From NCBI GenBank assembly GCA_014655195.1, contig BNBH01000006.1, positions 180,095 to 244,094 on the forward strand: DNA of 64,000 bases, given 5' to 3'. Below the pieces are notes generated by a model. The model saw only the letters and a program-made list of their open reading frames with translations, did not search any database and had not been told where the DNA came from. Position 1 is the stretch's first letter. Each line of letters begins with the position of its first letter. This document shows, in pieces, positions 50,932 to 59,783 of this stretch. Position numbers and translations under genes: made by a program. The stretch comes from Streptomyces cellulosae (lineage in GTDB: Bacteria > Actinomycetota > Actinomycetes > Streptomycetales > Streptomycetaceae).

Positions 50932-51687
50932 TCAAAGATCCCCATCAGGGCAGAAGACCTGGGTCTCCCGGGGACCCAGCCGGCCATGATCGCGCCGTAG
51001 GGCGCCATGTTTACCGGCCTCCTTCTCGTGTGCCTGTGGGGTTGGGGGCGGTGGTCGGCGGCTGCCCTTGGCCGTGGTTCCTGCCAGGCGGAGGGCCGCG
51101 TTGATCAATCCGATGTGGGTGAAGGCTTGTGGTGTGTTGCCGAGCTGTTCGCCGGTTGCGGGGTCGATTTGTTCGGCGAGGGAGCCCAGGGGCTGGGCTA
51201 GGTCGCACAGGGCGGTGAACAGACGCTCGGCTCGTGCGGGGCGTCCGGCCAGGGTGAGGGCTTCGACGAGCCAGAAGCTGCACAGGATGAAGGCGCCTTC
51301 GGCGCCGGGGAGGCCGTCGGGGCTGCTGCGTGGGGTGGCCGGCGGGTACCGCCACAGAAGGGATGGCTGATGGGGGCCGCTGGGTGGGGCGAGGTGGTCG
51401 AGGATGGCGTCGATGGTGGCGGTCTGCGCGGGTCGGGTGCCGTCGATGAAGCCGACGAGGGGGAGCATGAGCAGTGCGCCATCCACTGCTGGGTCGTCGT
51501 AGGCGCGGAGTTCGTCCTCGCCGTCGGGTGCCTCGCCGTAGCCACCGCGGGCGATCCCGACGTCCGTGCCGTCCAGCCCGACCGAGAGCACCTCCACCAG
51601 GGCCTGCCCCTGCGCGGGCTTCGGGTCGGGCAGTTCTACCAGCCGGTGGGTATCCGCTGTCCTGGGCGTGGTGACGACGGCACGCAT
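50932..51687 (-). pseudogene. Chimeric ORF: glucose-dehydrogenase N-terminus joined to GH15 C-terminus
   Basis: 251 residues in one frame. Residues 1-58 resemble the start of a zinc-type glucose 1-dehydrogenase (MRAVVTTPRTADTHRLVELP, GGYGEAPDGEDE). From about residue 60 (near 51508) the protein is the end of a glycoside hydrolase family 15 enzyme: LRAYDDPAVDGALLMLPLVG, GAEGAFILCSFWLVEAL, THIGLINAALRL. The two parts never occur together; a deletion has joined two genes in frame. GGGAG precedes the ATG. It is unlikely to be a working enzyme. Confidence 0.7.
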
Positions 51688-51750
51688 GGCGGACTCCCTG
51701 TCTGGTTGTCTGGGCTGCTAACGGCGGTTACGGCGCGCGGTGGGGAAGAG

Positions 51751-53109
51751 TCACAGGTCCAGGCGTTCGGTGGCCTTCAGATACGCCTCGCTGTAGGTGG
51801 GGAACTGCGCGACCTGATCCAGCAGGGTGTCGATCGGGATCTGCGCGCGGATGGCCAGAGCGGCCTGGTGGATCCACTCCCCGGCCTGTGGGGCGATGGC
51901 CCACGCGCCCACGAGGATCCGTCGCTCACGGTCAGCGAGCAGCCCGAGGTGACCGGTGGGTTCCGTCTCGTAGGTCCAGGGACGGGCGAGGGAGGCTGCG
52001 AGGTCGAGTTCGCTGGTGGCCAGGTTGATGCCCTGCTCGCGTGCTTGTTCGCCGGTGAGGCCGACGGCGGCGATCTCCGGCTGGGCGAAGACGACGCGGG
52101 GGATGGCGGTGTAGTCGGCGCGGCGGGGTGTGCCGAGGATGGTGTCGGCGACCACCCGGGCCTGGTACTGGGCGACGTGGGTGAACAGGGCGATGCCGGT
52201 GACGTCGCCGAGCGCCCACAGTCCGTCATCGGTGACGCGGCAGTGCATGTCGACGTCCAGGGCCCCGCGGTCGTTTGCCCGGATCCCGACGGCGTCCAGC
52301 CCGAGGTCGCCGGTGCGCGGGCGGCGGCCCGCCCCGAGCACCATCACGTCGGTATGCACGCGGCTGCTGTCGTCCAACTCGACCACGGTGTCATCGCCCT
52401 CTTGGCGGACGGCCGTGGCCTGGCGGCCTACACGTACGTCGATGCCGTCCTTGCCGAGCCGGTCGGCGACCAGCTCGCCGAGGCGGTGCTCCTCGCGGTC
52501 CAGCAGCCGCTGGCCGCGCTGGACGATCGTGACCTGGCTGCCCATGCGGGCCAGGAACTGGCCCAACTCCACGCCGACCGCGCTGCCGCCGATCATCACG
52601 GCGCGCCGGGGGATCTCCCGCAGCGTGGTGGCCTCCCGGTTGGTCCACACCTCCACCTGGTCCAGTCCGTCGATGGGCGGACGCAGGGCCTCGGAGCCGG
52701 TGGCGATCACGAGGTGCTCGGTAGTGATCTGCCGGCCGTCTGCCTCGATCCGCCAGGGGCCGCGGCCGGTCAGGCGGGCGGCGGCTTTGATGACGGTGGC
52801 ACCCTGCTCGCGGTAGCCGTCGATCTGGGCAGCGTCGTCGAGGTGGCGGATCATGTAGTCGCGGTAGTCGCGCAGGGCCGGCCAGTCCTGCTCGGGGGTG
52901 GACAGGCCCGCCGCGCCCGCGGCTTCGGCGCGGGCCTCGGGCGGGCGCAGCAGGGTCTTGGAGGGGATGCAGGCCCAGTAGGCGCATTCACCGCCGATGA
53001 GTTCGCGCTCCACCAGGGCCACCCGCAGACCGCCCGCGACGAGGCGTGAGACGGCGACTTCTCCTCCGGGGCCGGCTCCGATGACGATCACGTCGAAATC
53101 CGTAGGCAT
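51751..53109 (-). CDS. FAD/NAD(P)-dependent disulfide oxidoreductase (dihydrolipoamide dehydrogenase family)
   Basis: 452 residues, AAAGGAACG before ATG 53109. FAD site VIGAGPGGEVAVSRLV, redox motif GGECAYWACIPSKTLL (Cys-x4-Cys), NAD site MIGGSAVGVELGQF and LWALGDVTG. It lacks the C-terminal CC pair of MerA and the HPT motif of lipoamide dehydrogenase. Its substrate is unknown; it may act on a low-molecular-weight thiol or a metal complex. Confidence 0.75.
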   Translation of the reverse strand: MPTDFDVIVIGAGPGGEVAVSRLVAGGLRVALVERELIGGECAYWACIPSKTLLRPPEARAEAAGAAGLSTPEQDWPALRDYRDYMIRHLDDAAQIDGYREQGATVIKAAARLTGRGPWRIEADGRQITTEHLVIATGSEALRPPIDGLDQVEVWTNREATTLREIPRRAVMIGGSAVGVELGQFLARMGSQVTIVQRGQRLLDREEHRLGELVADRLGKDGIDVRVGRQATAVRQEGDDTVVELDDSSRVHTDVMVLGAGRRPRTGDLGLDAVGIRANDRGALDVDMHCRVTDDGLWALGDVTGIALFTHVAQYQARVVADTILGTPRRADYTAIPRVVFAQPEIAAVGLTGEQAREQGINLATSELDLAASLARPWTYETEPTGHLGLLADRERRILVGAWAIAPQAGEWIHQAALAIRAQIPIDTLLDQVAQFPTYSEAYLKATERLDL

Positions 53110-53202
53110 ACTGTCGTTCCTTTCGGCGGTACGGGTCGGGTGTTGCGACGCTGCGGGTGTCTTGTGTGACGCTGCGGTGGCGGCCGGGCATCCCTGCCGC
53201 TG

Positions 53203-53709
53203 TCAGGGGCGGCGGTGCCGCAGCGCCCAGCCCGCCTCGGTCACCACGGCCACGGCCGCCCCGAAGGCCAGGTGGGCCAGAATTCCGCGCACATGGGTGA
53301 CGGCCGGATAGGCCCGGTTGGGGGCGCTGTAGCCGAGCGCGGGGGTCAGGGCCTCGTCGACGATGAGGGACATCGCCGCCCCGGTTGCCAGCGCGGTCGT
53401 CAACGGCGGCGTGTGCCACCGGCGGCGGATCAGTGCGTACAGCGGCGCCCAGCTCATCGCCAACCCGTAGTGGAACGCCATTCCCGCCCGCTCCAACTGC
53501 TCCTCGGACAGGTCGAACCCCAACAGCCGGGCGTTCTTCTCCGCGGCGATCTGGAACGGCGGGCCTGGCCGGGCGGCGTCCTCGCGCGCCCGGGACTCCT
53601 GTGACTCCCATGCGTACAGCGTGCTGCTGACCGGTTCCATCACCTTGGTGGCCAGGTAGCCGGAGGCGGCGCCGAGTGCCAGGTCCTCGACAAGATGCTG
53701 GGCCTTCAT
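53203..53709 (-). CDS. Small membrane protein, DUF1440/YagU-like
   Basis: 168 residues (GGGAGGAAAGCC before the ATG). It begins LVEDLALGAASGYLATKVMEPVSS, then a soluble middle and hydrophobic helices (GLAMSWAPLYALI, GILAHLAFGAAVAVV). The layout resembles YagU/DUF1440 proteins; this is a weak match. It lies between two disulfide-oxidoreductase genes in the same direction, so a link to redox or acid stress is possible. Confidence 0.5.
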   Translation of the reverse strand: MKAQHLVEDLALGAASGYLATKVMEPVSSTLYAWESQESRAREDAARPGPPFQIAAEKNARLLGFDLSEEQLERAGMAFHYGLAMSWAPLYALIRRRWHTPPLTTALATGAAMSLIVDEALTPALGYSAPNRAYPAVTHVRGILAHLAFGAAVAVVTEAGWALRHRRP

Positions 53710-53802
53710 GGCTTTCCTCCCGCACGTCCGACGGTGGGCGCGCTGCTGAACCCGGACTTCATGGGTGCTCCCCCTTCCTTTTGTGACGGCTGCGGCGGAG
53801 CG

Positions 53803-55227
53803 TCAGGAGGCGCAGCAGGACAGCTTGCTCACGTCCCGTGTGTAGGTCTGGGCGGCGAGCTTCAGCCCTTCGGCCATGGTCAGGTAGGGGCACCACAGGT
53901 CGGCCATCTGGTGCACCGTCATCCGGTTCGCCAGGGCGTAGACGGCGGTGGCGATGACATCGCCACCGCCGTCGGCGATGACATGGACGCCGAGCAGCTT
54001 GCCGGTACCACGTTCGGCGACGAGTTTGATCAGGCCGTGGGTGTCGCGGTTGACCAGTGCGCGAGGCACGTATTCCAGGGGCAGGATGCGGCAGTCGCAC
54101 GCGAAGCCTTGTGCCACGGCTTGTGCGTCGGTGAGACCGGCGGCGGCGATCGCCGGGGTGGTGAAGGTGACCCGCGGCAGGTGGTGGTAGTCCAGGGTGC
54201 GCTCGGCGCCGTCCAGGGCGTTGTCCGCGACCAGTGTGCCGTGGGCAGCGGCGACGTACACGAACTGCGGGTGCCCGGTCACGTCACCGGCGGCCCAGAT
54301 CCGTTCGTTGCCGGTGCGCAGGTGCTCGTCCACGATGATTTCGCCGCGCTCCCCGGTCTTGACTCCCACCGTTTCCAGGGCGAGGCCGTCGGTGACGGGG
54401 CGGCGGCCGGTGGCCACCAGCAGTTGCTCCGCCTGGAGTTCGAAGACCTCGCCCCTGCGGGCGGCGGTGAGCCGGTAGCCGCTGGTGTCGCGGCGCACGG
54501 CGGTGACGGTGAGGCCGGTGTGCACGCCGATGCCCTCGCCGGTGAAGACGTCCTCGATCATTGCGGAGACCTCGGGCTCCTCGAACGGGGCGAGCCGGTC
54601 CAGCGCCTCGACGACGGTCACCTGGGTACCGAGACGGGCGAAGAGCTGGCCCTGCTCCAGGCCGATGGCGTTGCCGCCGACCACGAGCATCGACTCGGGC
54701 AGGTGGTCGAGTTCCATGGCGGTGGTGGAGGTCAGGTAGCCGGCCTCGTCCAGGCCGTCGATGGGCGGCGCCCACGGGGCGGAGCCGGTCGCGATGACGT
54801 AGTGGGCGGCCTCGATCGTAGTCGTACCGCCGTCGTTCAGGGTGACCTCAAGGACCGGGCCAGAAGCGAAGCGGGCGGTGCCAGCCAGGATCGTCCAGCC
54901 GTACTCGGCGGCCAGGTCGGTGTACTTCTCCGCCCGCATCGCCTCCACCAGGGCCTGCTTGCCGCTGATCAGGGCGGTGAAGTCCACCGGTCCCGCCTCG
55001 GTGCGGATACCGGGGAACGGCTGGGCGAGGGCCACGTGGCGGGCCTCGGCGGCGGCCAGCAGCGCCTTGGACGGCACGCACCCGGTGTTCACACAGGTGC
55101 CGCCGGTGGCGCCGCGCTCGACCATCACCACCTTGGCGCCCTTGTTCCGTGCGGCGATTGCGGCGGCGAACGCCGCCCCGCCCGAACCGATGACCGCCAG
55201 GTCGAAGCCGTTGTGCCGCGTGCTCAC
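53803..55227 (-). CDS. merA: Mercuric reductase MerA, copy 2
   Basis: 474 residues from GTG 55227, 9 bases after GGGAGG (GTGs at 55236 and 55233 are adjacent to that site and less likely). GTCVNTGCVPSK (Cys45, Cys50), GGNAIGLEQGQLF, and the Hg-loading pair Cys471-Cys472 in KLSCCAS. It is distinct from copies 1 and 3 at several places and is not a fresh duplication. It is divergent from an ArsR-type merR at 55351. Confidence 0.92.
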   Translation of the reverse strand: MSTRHNGFDLAVIGSGGAAFAAAIAARNKGAKVVMVERGATGGTCVNTGCVPSKALLAAAEARHVALAQPFPGIRTEAGPVDFTALISGKQALVEAMRAEKYTDLAAEYGWTILAGTARFASGPVLEVTLNDGGTTTIEAAHYVIATGSAPWAPPIDGLDEAGYLTSTTAMELDHLPESMLVVGGNAIGLEQGQLFARLGTQVTVVEALDRLAPFEEPEVSAMIEDVFTGEGIGVHTGLTVTAVRRDTSGYRLTAARRGEVFELQAEQLLVATGRRPVTDGLALETVGVKTGERGEIIVDEHLRTGNERIWAAGDVTGHPQFVYVAAAHGTLVADNALDGAERTLDYHHLPRVTFTTPAIAAAGLTDAQAVAQGFACDCRILPLEYVPRALVNRDTHGLIKLVAERGTGKLLGVHVIADGGGDVIATAVYALANRMTVHQMADLWCPYLTMAEGLKLAAQTYTRDVSKLSCCAS

Positions 55228-55269
55228 AGCCACCACCTCCCTGGGGGACCGGGTTACCCGGTCCGCTTT

Positions 55270-55324
55270 CTATACGCCTTGCCGAATGCCCGAACGCCGC
55301 CATACTATTCGAGTAAGCGAATAG
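55270..55324. promoter_or_regulatory. Divergent mer promoter with two 20-bp operators, locus 2
   Basis: Site B CTATACG-CCTTGC-CGAATGC (55270-55289) and site A CTATTCG-AGTAAG-CGAATAG (55305-55324), the latter a perfect inverted repeat. Order and spacing match loci 1 and 3. Confidence 0.72.
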
Positions 55325-55350
55325 ATGCATGTGGAAGAGGGCTGGTGGCT

Positions 55351-55773
55351 ATGGGCCCTGCGCCTGTCCTGGTCCGCACCGCAGTCATAACGGCCGCCCG
55401 CCAGGCCGACAGCGGGTGCGCGCATACCGACGCCGCTGCCCGGTTCTTCCGAGCCCTGTCCGATCCCACCCGGCTGAAGCTGCTGGAGTTCATCCTTCGC
55501 GGGGAGCGCACCTGCCCCGAGTGCGTCGGATACGCCGGTGTCTCCCAGTCGCGGGTCTCGGTCCAACTGGCCTGCCTGACGGCCTGCGGGTATGTGACCG
55601 GCCACCGGGACGGCAGGAGGCTGCGCTACCGCGTCGGCGACCCCCGGGTGGCGGACCTGGTCGTCCTCGCCCGCGCCGTCGCCGCGGACCACGACGGCGT
55701 CCCGGACCGCTGCTCCGGTGATCACGCCCAGCCGGGACCGATGCTCGGAAGGAACCGCCATGCCGACCTCTGA
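55351..55773 (+). CDS. merR: ArsR-family mercury regulator, locus 2
   Basis: 140 residues from ATG 55351. FFRALSDPTRLKLLEFILRG, PECVGYAGVSQSRVSVQLAC, RRLRYRVGDPR. Cys are at SGCAHTD, PECV, LACLTAC and DRCSG, so the sensing set is changed from locus 1 (the CC near the end is lost). It likely binds the operators at 55270-55324. It overlaps the next gene by 14 bases. Confidence 0.82.
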   Translation: MGPAPVLVRTAVITAARQADSGCAHTDAAARFFRALSDPTRLKLLEFILRGERTCPECVGYAGVSQSRVSVQLACLTACGYVTGHRDGRRLRYRVGDPRVADLVVLARAVAADHDGVPDRCSGDHAQPGPMLGRNRHADL

Positions 55774-56083
55774 CCGGCCTCCCCGCCGCGAACCGGACCG
55801 GCCCGGCATGGACGCTGCCCCGGGCATCGGGATCGTCCTGCTGATGATTGCCTGCTGCGCGCTTCCCGTCCTCATCCTTTCCGGTGCCCTCGCCGGGATC
55901 GGCGCCTGGCTCGGCAATCCTTGGGTGATCGCCGCGGCCGTGGTCCTGGCCGTCGCGGCCGTCACCGTCCTCGTACGCCGCCGCGCCCACCGCGACGACT
56001 GCTGCCCGCCCGGGGACGCCTCGGGCACCTCCGCGACGCGCCACCGCGAACCCCGCCAGGGAGGCGGCCCGCATGACCGCTGA
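55760..56083 (+). CDS. merT: MerT-like small membrane protein, locus 2
   Basis: 107 residues from ATG 55760 (GAAGGAACC upstream). LLMIACCALPVLILSGALAG and HRDDCCPPG match the 41712 protein closely. The first helix has the Cys pair for Hg2+. Its start lies inside the merR gene end. Confidence 0.75.
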   Translation: MPTSDRPPRREPDRPGMDAAPGIGIVLLMIACCALPVLILSGALAGIGAWLGNPWVIAAAVVLAVAAVTVLVRRRAHRDDCCPPGDASGTSATRHREPRQGGGPHDR

Positions 56084-56141
56084 CACTGCTGTCGCCCGCC
56101 CCGGCTCATATCCGCGCAACCAGTTGGCCGCGTGTGACTGA
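56073..56141 (+). CDS. Possible 22-residue ORF
   Basis: ATG 56073, preceded by GGGAGGCGGCCC, encodes MTADTAVARPGSYPRNQLAA and two more residues before TGA. It overlaps the end of the MerT-like gene. It may be only a coupling ORF; translation is not supported beyond the ribosome site. Confidence 0.2.
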   Translation: MTADTAVARPGSYPRNQLAACD

Positions 56142-56157
56142 CACCGAGGAGGCCGTC

Positions 56158-56445
56158 ATGTATGCCCCTTCCCAGCCCTCACGCCGCGAGCCGGACCGGT
56201 CCGGTGACGGCGCAGCCGCAGGCACCGCCTGGCTGCCGCCCCCTGCTCGCATTACCGGCCTTGCCCTGCTCGCCGCCGGGGTCCTGGCCGGGATCGGCCT
56301 CGTTTTGTCGATCACGTGGGCGGTCGACGTCGCGGTCGTTCTGGCCATCGCTACCGTCGCCACCGTGCTCGTGCGCCGCTCTCTGCGGCGCGACGCGTCC
56401 TCCCCGGACGACCAGGCCCGCCGGCGCCGCAGGCGGTGCTGCTGA
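56158..56445 (+). CDS. MerT-like relative lacking the membrane Cys pair
   Basis: 95 residues, ATG 56158 (GAGGAGGCC). Two helices as in MerT-like neighbours (ITGLALLAAGVLAGIGLVL, VAVVLAIATVATVLVRR), but no Cys in the membrane; only the last two residues are CC after a run of Arg. Either a degenerate copy or a different job. Confidence 0.5.
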   Translation: MYAPSQPSRREPDRSGDGAAAGTAWLPPPARITGLALLAAGVLAGIGLVLSITWAVDVAVVLAIATVATVLVRRSLRRDASSPDDQARRRRRRCC

Positions 56446-56466
56446 ACCGCAGGGAGGAATCCTGCG

Positions 56467-56844
56467 ATGACGGCCGCCTCATCCGCACCGGCCCAGCGCA
56501 CTGCGCTGGGCCGGGCTGCTCGGCGGCTGCTGGAAGTCACGCTTGCCGCTCTCGGTGCCCTGGCCGCCACGCTTGGCGCGGGGGTGGCGCTGGTCGGCCT
56601 GTGCTGTGGCGGCCTGGCCGTCACGGGTGCGGGCACGGCCGCCACGGGCGGCGCTGTGGCAGGCCCCTGGTCCTGGCTGTTTCTGACGGCCGGGACCACG
56701 CTGATTGCTGCCTCGCTGATCGTGCGGCGTCAGCGTACGCGGGCCTGCTGCCCGCCCAAGCAAGCTCCGTCCGGTCATCGCGTCGTTGGCGAGGGCGCCG
56801 TCGGGCGGGATCCCCTCAGGCAGGGGCCCCGGGACGGCGGCTGA
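56467..56844 (+). CDS. Small membrane protein with Cys pairs (MerT/E-like), locus 2/3
   Basis: 125 residues. GGGAGGAATCC precedes the ATG. Two helices; the first includes GVALVGLCCGGLAVTGAG and the loop after the second has RACCPPKQAP. It is related to the protein at 61577 (AIGLCCGAPALT). It ends two bases before the merA3 stop on the other strand. A mercury-transport role is inferred. Confidence 0.6.
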   Translation: MTAASSAPAQRTALGRAARRLLEVTLAALGALAATLGAGVALVGLCCGGLAVTGAGTAATGGAVAGPWSWLFLTAGTTLIAASLIVRRQRTRACCPPKQAPSGHRVVGEGAVGRDPLRQGPRDGG

Positions 56845-56846
56845 GT

Positions 56847-58271
56847 TCAGCCGGCGCAGCAGGAGAGCCTGGCGACGTCCGAGGTGAACGTCTGAGCGGC
56901 CAGCTTCAATGCTTCGGCCATGGTCAGGTAGGGGTGCCAGGTGCGGGCGATCTGGTCGACGGTCAGCCCGGCGGTGATGGCGTAGGTGGCGGCGGTGATG
57001 ATGTCGCCCGCGCCGTCGGCCAGGACGTGGGCGCCGAGCAGCTTTCCGGTGCCGCGTTCGGCGATGAGCTTGACCAGGCCGCGGGTGTCGCGGTTGGCCA
57101 GCGCCCGGGGTACGTACTGAAGCGGCAGGGTGCGGCACTGGCAGGCGATGCCGGCCTCGGCCAGCTGGGCGTCGGTCATTCCGACCGAGGCGATGGCGGG
57201 GCTGGTGAAGGTGACCTTCGGCAGCGCGGTGTAGTCCAGGGTGCGCTCCGCGCCGTCCAGGGCGTTGTCTGCGACGAGCGTGCCGTGGGCCGCGGCCACG
57301 TACACGAAGTCGGGGTGCCCGGTGACGTCCCCGGCCGCCCAGATGCGGGGATTGCCGGTGCGCAGGTACTCGTCCACCACGACTTCGCCGCGCTCGCCGG
57401 TCTTCACGCCCACCCGCTCCAGGCCGAGGCCGTCGGTGACCGGCCGGCGTCCGGTGGCGACCAGCAGGTGGCTGGCGCGCACCTGCTGCTCGCCGCCGGG
57501 ACCGGTGAGGGTGGCGAGGATGCCGTCGCCGTCGCGGCGTACCGCGCTGACCTGGGTGCGGGTGTGGACGGTGATGCCCTCGTCCGCGAAGACGGCCTCG
57601 ATGCCGGCGGAGATCTCCGGCTCCTCGCCGGAGGCCAGGCGGGAGCGGACGGCCATGGTGACACGGCTGCCGAGGCGGGCGAAGAGCTGGGCCTGCTCCA
57701 GGCCGACGTAGCCGCCGCCGAGCACCAGCAGGTGCTCGGGGAGCTCCTCCAGCTCCATGGCGGTGGTGGAGGTCAGGTAGCCGGTCTCGTCCAGGCCGTC
57801 GATGGGCGGGGCCCAGGGCGTGGAGCCGGTGGCGATCAGGTAGTGGGCGGCCTCGATGGTGGTGGTGCCGCCGTCGTTCAGCGCGACCTGGAGTACGGGG
57901 CCGTCGGCGAACGTGGCGGTGCCGTGCACGATCTGCCAGCCGTAATCGGCGGCCAGATCGGTGTACTTCTCCGTACGCAGCTGCTCGACCAGGGCGTCCT
58001 TGCCGCCGATCAGGGCCGGGAAGTCGACCGGCACCGTGGCCGGGGCCAGCCCGGGGAACCGGCCGGCCGCCTGCGCGCCGTGGCGGGCCTCGGCGGCGGC
58101 CAGCAGCGCCTTGGACGGCACGCAGCCGACGTTCACGCAGGTGCCGCCGGTGGTGCCGCGCTCGACCATGACCACGCGCTTGCCCTTGTTGCGGGCCGCG
58201 ATGGCCGCGGCGAACGCGCCGCCTCCCGAACCGATGATCGCCAGGTCGTAACCAGTGTGTGCCTGGAGCAC
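56847..58271 (-). CDS. merA: Mercuric reductase MerA, copy 3
   Basis: 474 residues from GTG 58271 (GGGAGGTAG upstream). GTCVNVGCVPSK (Cys45, Cys50), LVLGGGYVGLEQAQLF, WAAGDVTGH and Cys471-Cys472 in RLSCCAG. It is divergent from merR3 and part of the most complete mer set. Confidence 0.93.
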   Translation of the reverse strand: MLQAHTGYDLAIIGSGGGAFAAAIAARNKGKRVVMVERGTTGGTCVNVGCVPSKALLAAAEARHGAQAAGRFPGLAPATVPVDFPALIGGKDALVEQLRTEKYTDLAADYGWQIVHGTATFADGPVLQVALNDGGTTTIEAAHYLIATGSTPWAPPIDGLDETGYLTSTTAMELEELPEHLLVLGGGYVGLEQAQLFARLGSRVTMAVRSRLASGEEPEISAGIEAVFADEGITVHTRTQVSAVRRDGDGILATLTGPGGEQQVRASHLLVATGRRPVTDGLGLERVGVKTGERGEVVVDEYLRTGNPRIWAAGDVTGHPDFVYVAAAHGTLVADNALDGAERTLDYTALPKVTFTSPAIASVGMTDAQLAEAGIACQCRTLPLQYVPRALANRDTRGLVKLIAERGTGKLLGAHVLADGAGDIITAATYAITAGLTVDQIARTWHPYLTMAEALKLAAQTFTSDVARLSCCAG

Positions 58272-58318
58272 AGCACTACCTCCCTCAGTGGGGCCAGGCT
58301 CCGTGCCGGACCCCTTTT

Positions 58319-58373
58319 CTATGCGGCTTGCCGAATGGCAGAGGACCACCATACTATGCGGGCAAGCGAATAG
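58319..58373. promoter_or_regulatory. Divergent mer promoter with two 20-bp operators, locus 3
   Basis: Site B CTATGCG-GCTTGC-CGAATGG (58319-58338) and site A CTATGCG-GGCAAG-CGAATAG (58354-58373). Same arrangement as loci 1 and 2. Confidence 0.72.
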
Positions 58374-58396
58374 CTGCTTGTGGAAAGGCCCCGCCC

Positions 58397-58783
58397 ATGA
58401 AAACCCCTGCCCTTGCCGGCTCCCCTGCCACGGCCGATGCGGCCGAGGTGCCGTGTCTCCACCTGGACACCACGGCCAAGTTTTTCCGCGCCCTTGCGGA
58501 CCCCACCCGGCTGAAGCTGCTGGACTTCATCCAGCGCGGCGAGCGCACCAGCGCGCAGTGCGTCGAGTACGCCGGCATCTCGCAGCCGCGGGTGTCGGTA
58601 CACCTGTCGTGCCTGGTGGACTGCGGCTATGTCAGCGCCCGCCGGGACGGCAAGAAACTGCGCTACTCCGTCGGCGACCCCCGCGTCGCGGACCTGATCA
58701 TGCTGGCCCGGTCCCTGGCCGCCGACAACGCCGCCGCGCTTGACTGCTGCACCCGCATCCCCGGAGAGGGGGAGCAGCGATGA
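58397..58783 (+). CDS. merR: ArsR-family mercury regulator, locus 3
   Basis: 128 residues from ATG 58397 (GGAAAGG). Nearly the same as the locus 1 regulator: FFRALADPTRLKLLDFIQRG, GISQPRVSVHLSCLVDCGYV, DCCTRIPGE. Its ATGA overlap with merT shows a joint operon. Confidence 0.87.
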   Translation: MKTPALAGSPATADAAEVPCLHLDTTAKFFRALADPTRLKLLDFIQRGERTSAQCVEYAGISQPRVSVHLSCLVDCGYVSARRDGKKLRYSVGDPRVADLIMLARSLAADNAAALDCCTRIPGEGEQR

Positions 58784-59082
58784 CGCCTCCGCCCACCCAG
58801 ACACCTGACCGCCGTGGCGGCCTGCTCGGCACCCTCGGGATGGTCGGCGTCATGCTGCTGCCGATCATCTGCTGCGCCGGGCCGGTGCTGCTGGCCAGCG
58901 GCGCCCTGGCCGGGCTGGGCGGGGTGCTGGTCAGCCCCTGGCTGCTGGCCCCGGCCGCCATCCTGCTGGCCGGCGCTCTCGCCTGGTGGATGCGCCGCCG
59001 CAGCACCGCCGGCGGCGACTCCTGCTGCCCCCCGGCCACCCGCACCGACCAGCACGACCGCGACCTGCTCCGCAAGCACTGA
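58780..59082 (+). CDS. merT: MerT-like small mercury-transport protein, locus 3
   Basis: 100 residues. LLPIICCAGPVLLASGALAG with the membrane Cys pair, a second helix, and GDSCCPPAT in the tail. First gene after merR3, as in the S. lividans mer operon. 59083-59210 is non-coding. Confidence 0.78.
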   Translation: MTPPPTQTPDRRGGLLGTLGMVGVMLLPIICCAGPVLLASGALAGLGGVLVSPWLLAPAAILLAGALAWWMRRRSTAGGDSCCPPATRTDQHDRDLLRKH

Positions 59083-59210
59083 TCCCGCCCGGCGCTGCCG
59101 CACCGCGCCCGCGGTGACACCTTCCGGTCACCCGCCGCACTCACCCGTCCGCTCCGCTGTCGGCCGGGACCAGCTCCGGTCCTGGCATCCGAGGAAGGCC
59201 CGCACCACCT

Positions 59211-59783
59211 ATGACTTCCCCGTCCCCCACCGCCCGCCGCACCCGCCTGCGCCGCCGTACCGCCCTGGCCCTCGCCGCGGCCGCTACCGCCGCACTCACT
59301 CTGTCCGCCTGCGGCACCGGCACCACCGCCGACTCCGCGGCCAAGACCGATACCGTCAGCGGCACTTCCGCCGCTGCCAAGGCGGACACCGTCACCCTTC
59401 TTGACGACACCACGCTGGCGCTGCCCGCGAAGGAGCCCGCCGCGCTGTTCTTCTTCTCCGTGGGCTGCGGCGAGTGCGCGGGCGGCGCGAAGTCGCTGGA
59501 TACGGCCGCCAAGGAGTTCGAGAAGGCCGGGAAGAAGGCCAATTTCCTCGCGGTGGACATGGACCCGAGCGAGTCGAAGACGACCATCATGCAGTTCCTC
59601 CAGTACATCAAGGCCCCCTCCCTGCCCACCACCGTCGACAAGGGCGCCGCCCTGTCCCTGCGCTATAAGGTCTCGGCCCTGTCCACGCTGATCGTCGTCG
59701 ACCCCCAGGGCAAGGTCACCTACCGGGCCACCGACCCCTCCGCGGACCAGATCCAGGACGCCTTGAAGAAGGCGGGCGCGTAG
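59211..59783 (+). CDS. Thioredoxin-like thiol lipoprotein, locus 3
   Basis: 190 residues with a Tat-like lead RRTRLRRRTALAL, lipobox LSAC and FFSVGCGECAGG (CxxC), DMDPSESKT, ALSTLIVVDPQGKV. Paralogue of the protein at 41170. It stands in the merP position of the Streptomyces mer operon. Either an external Hg2+ binder or a thiol-repair protein; the CcdA gene overlaps its stop. Confidence 0.78.
   Translation: MTSPSPTARRTRLRRRTALALAAAATAALTLSACGTGTTADSAAKTDTVSGTSAAAKADTVTLLDDTTLALPAKEPAALFFFSVGCGECAGGAKSLDTAAKEFEKAGKKANFLAVDMDPSESKTTIMQFLQYIKAPSLPTTVDKGAALSLRYKVSALSTLIVVDPQGKVTYRATDPSADQIQDALKKAGA

Noticed and set aside
47400..51000. Terminal inverted repeats of the IS21-family element
   Set aside because: Candidate sequences on the left (around 47470-47560) had no inverted partner on the right that I could find by eye.
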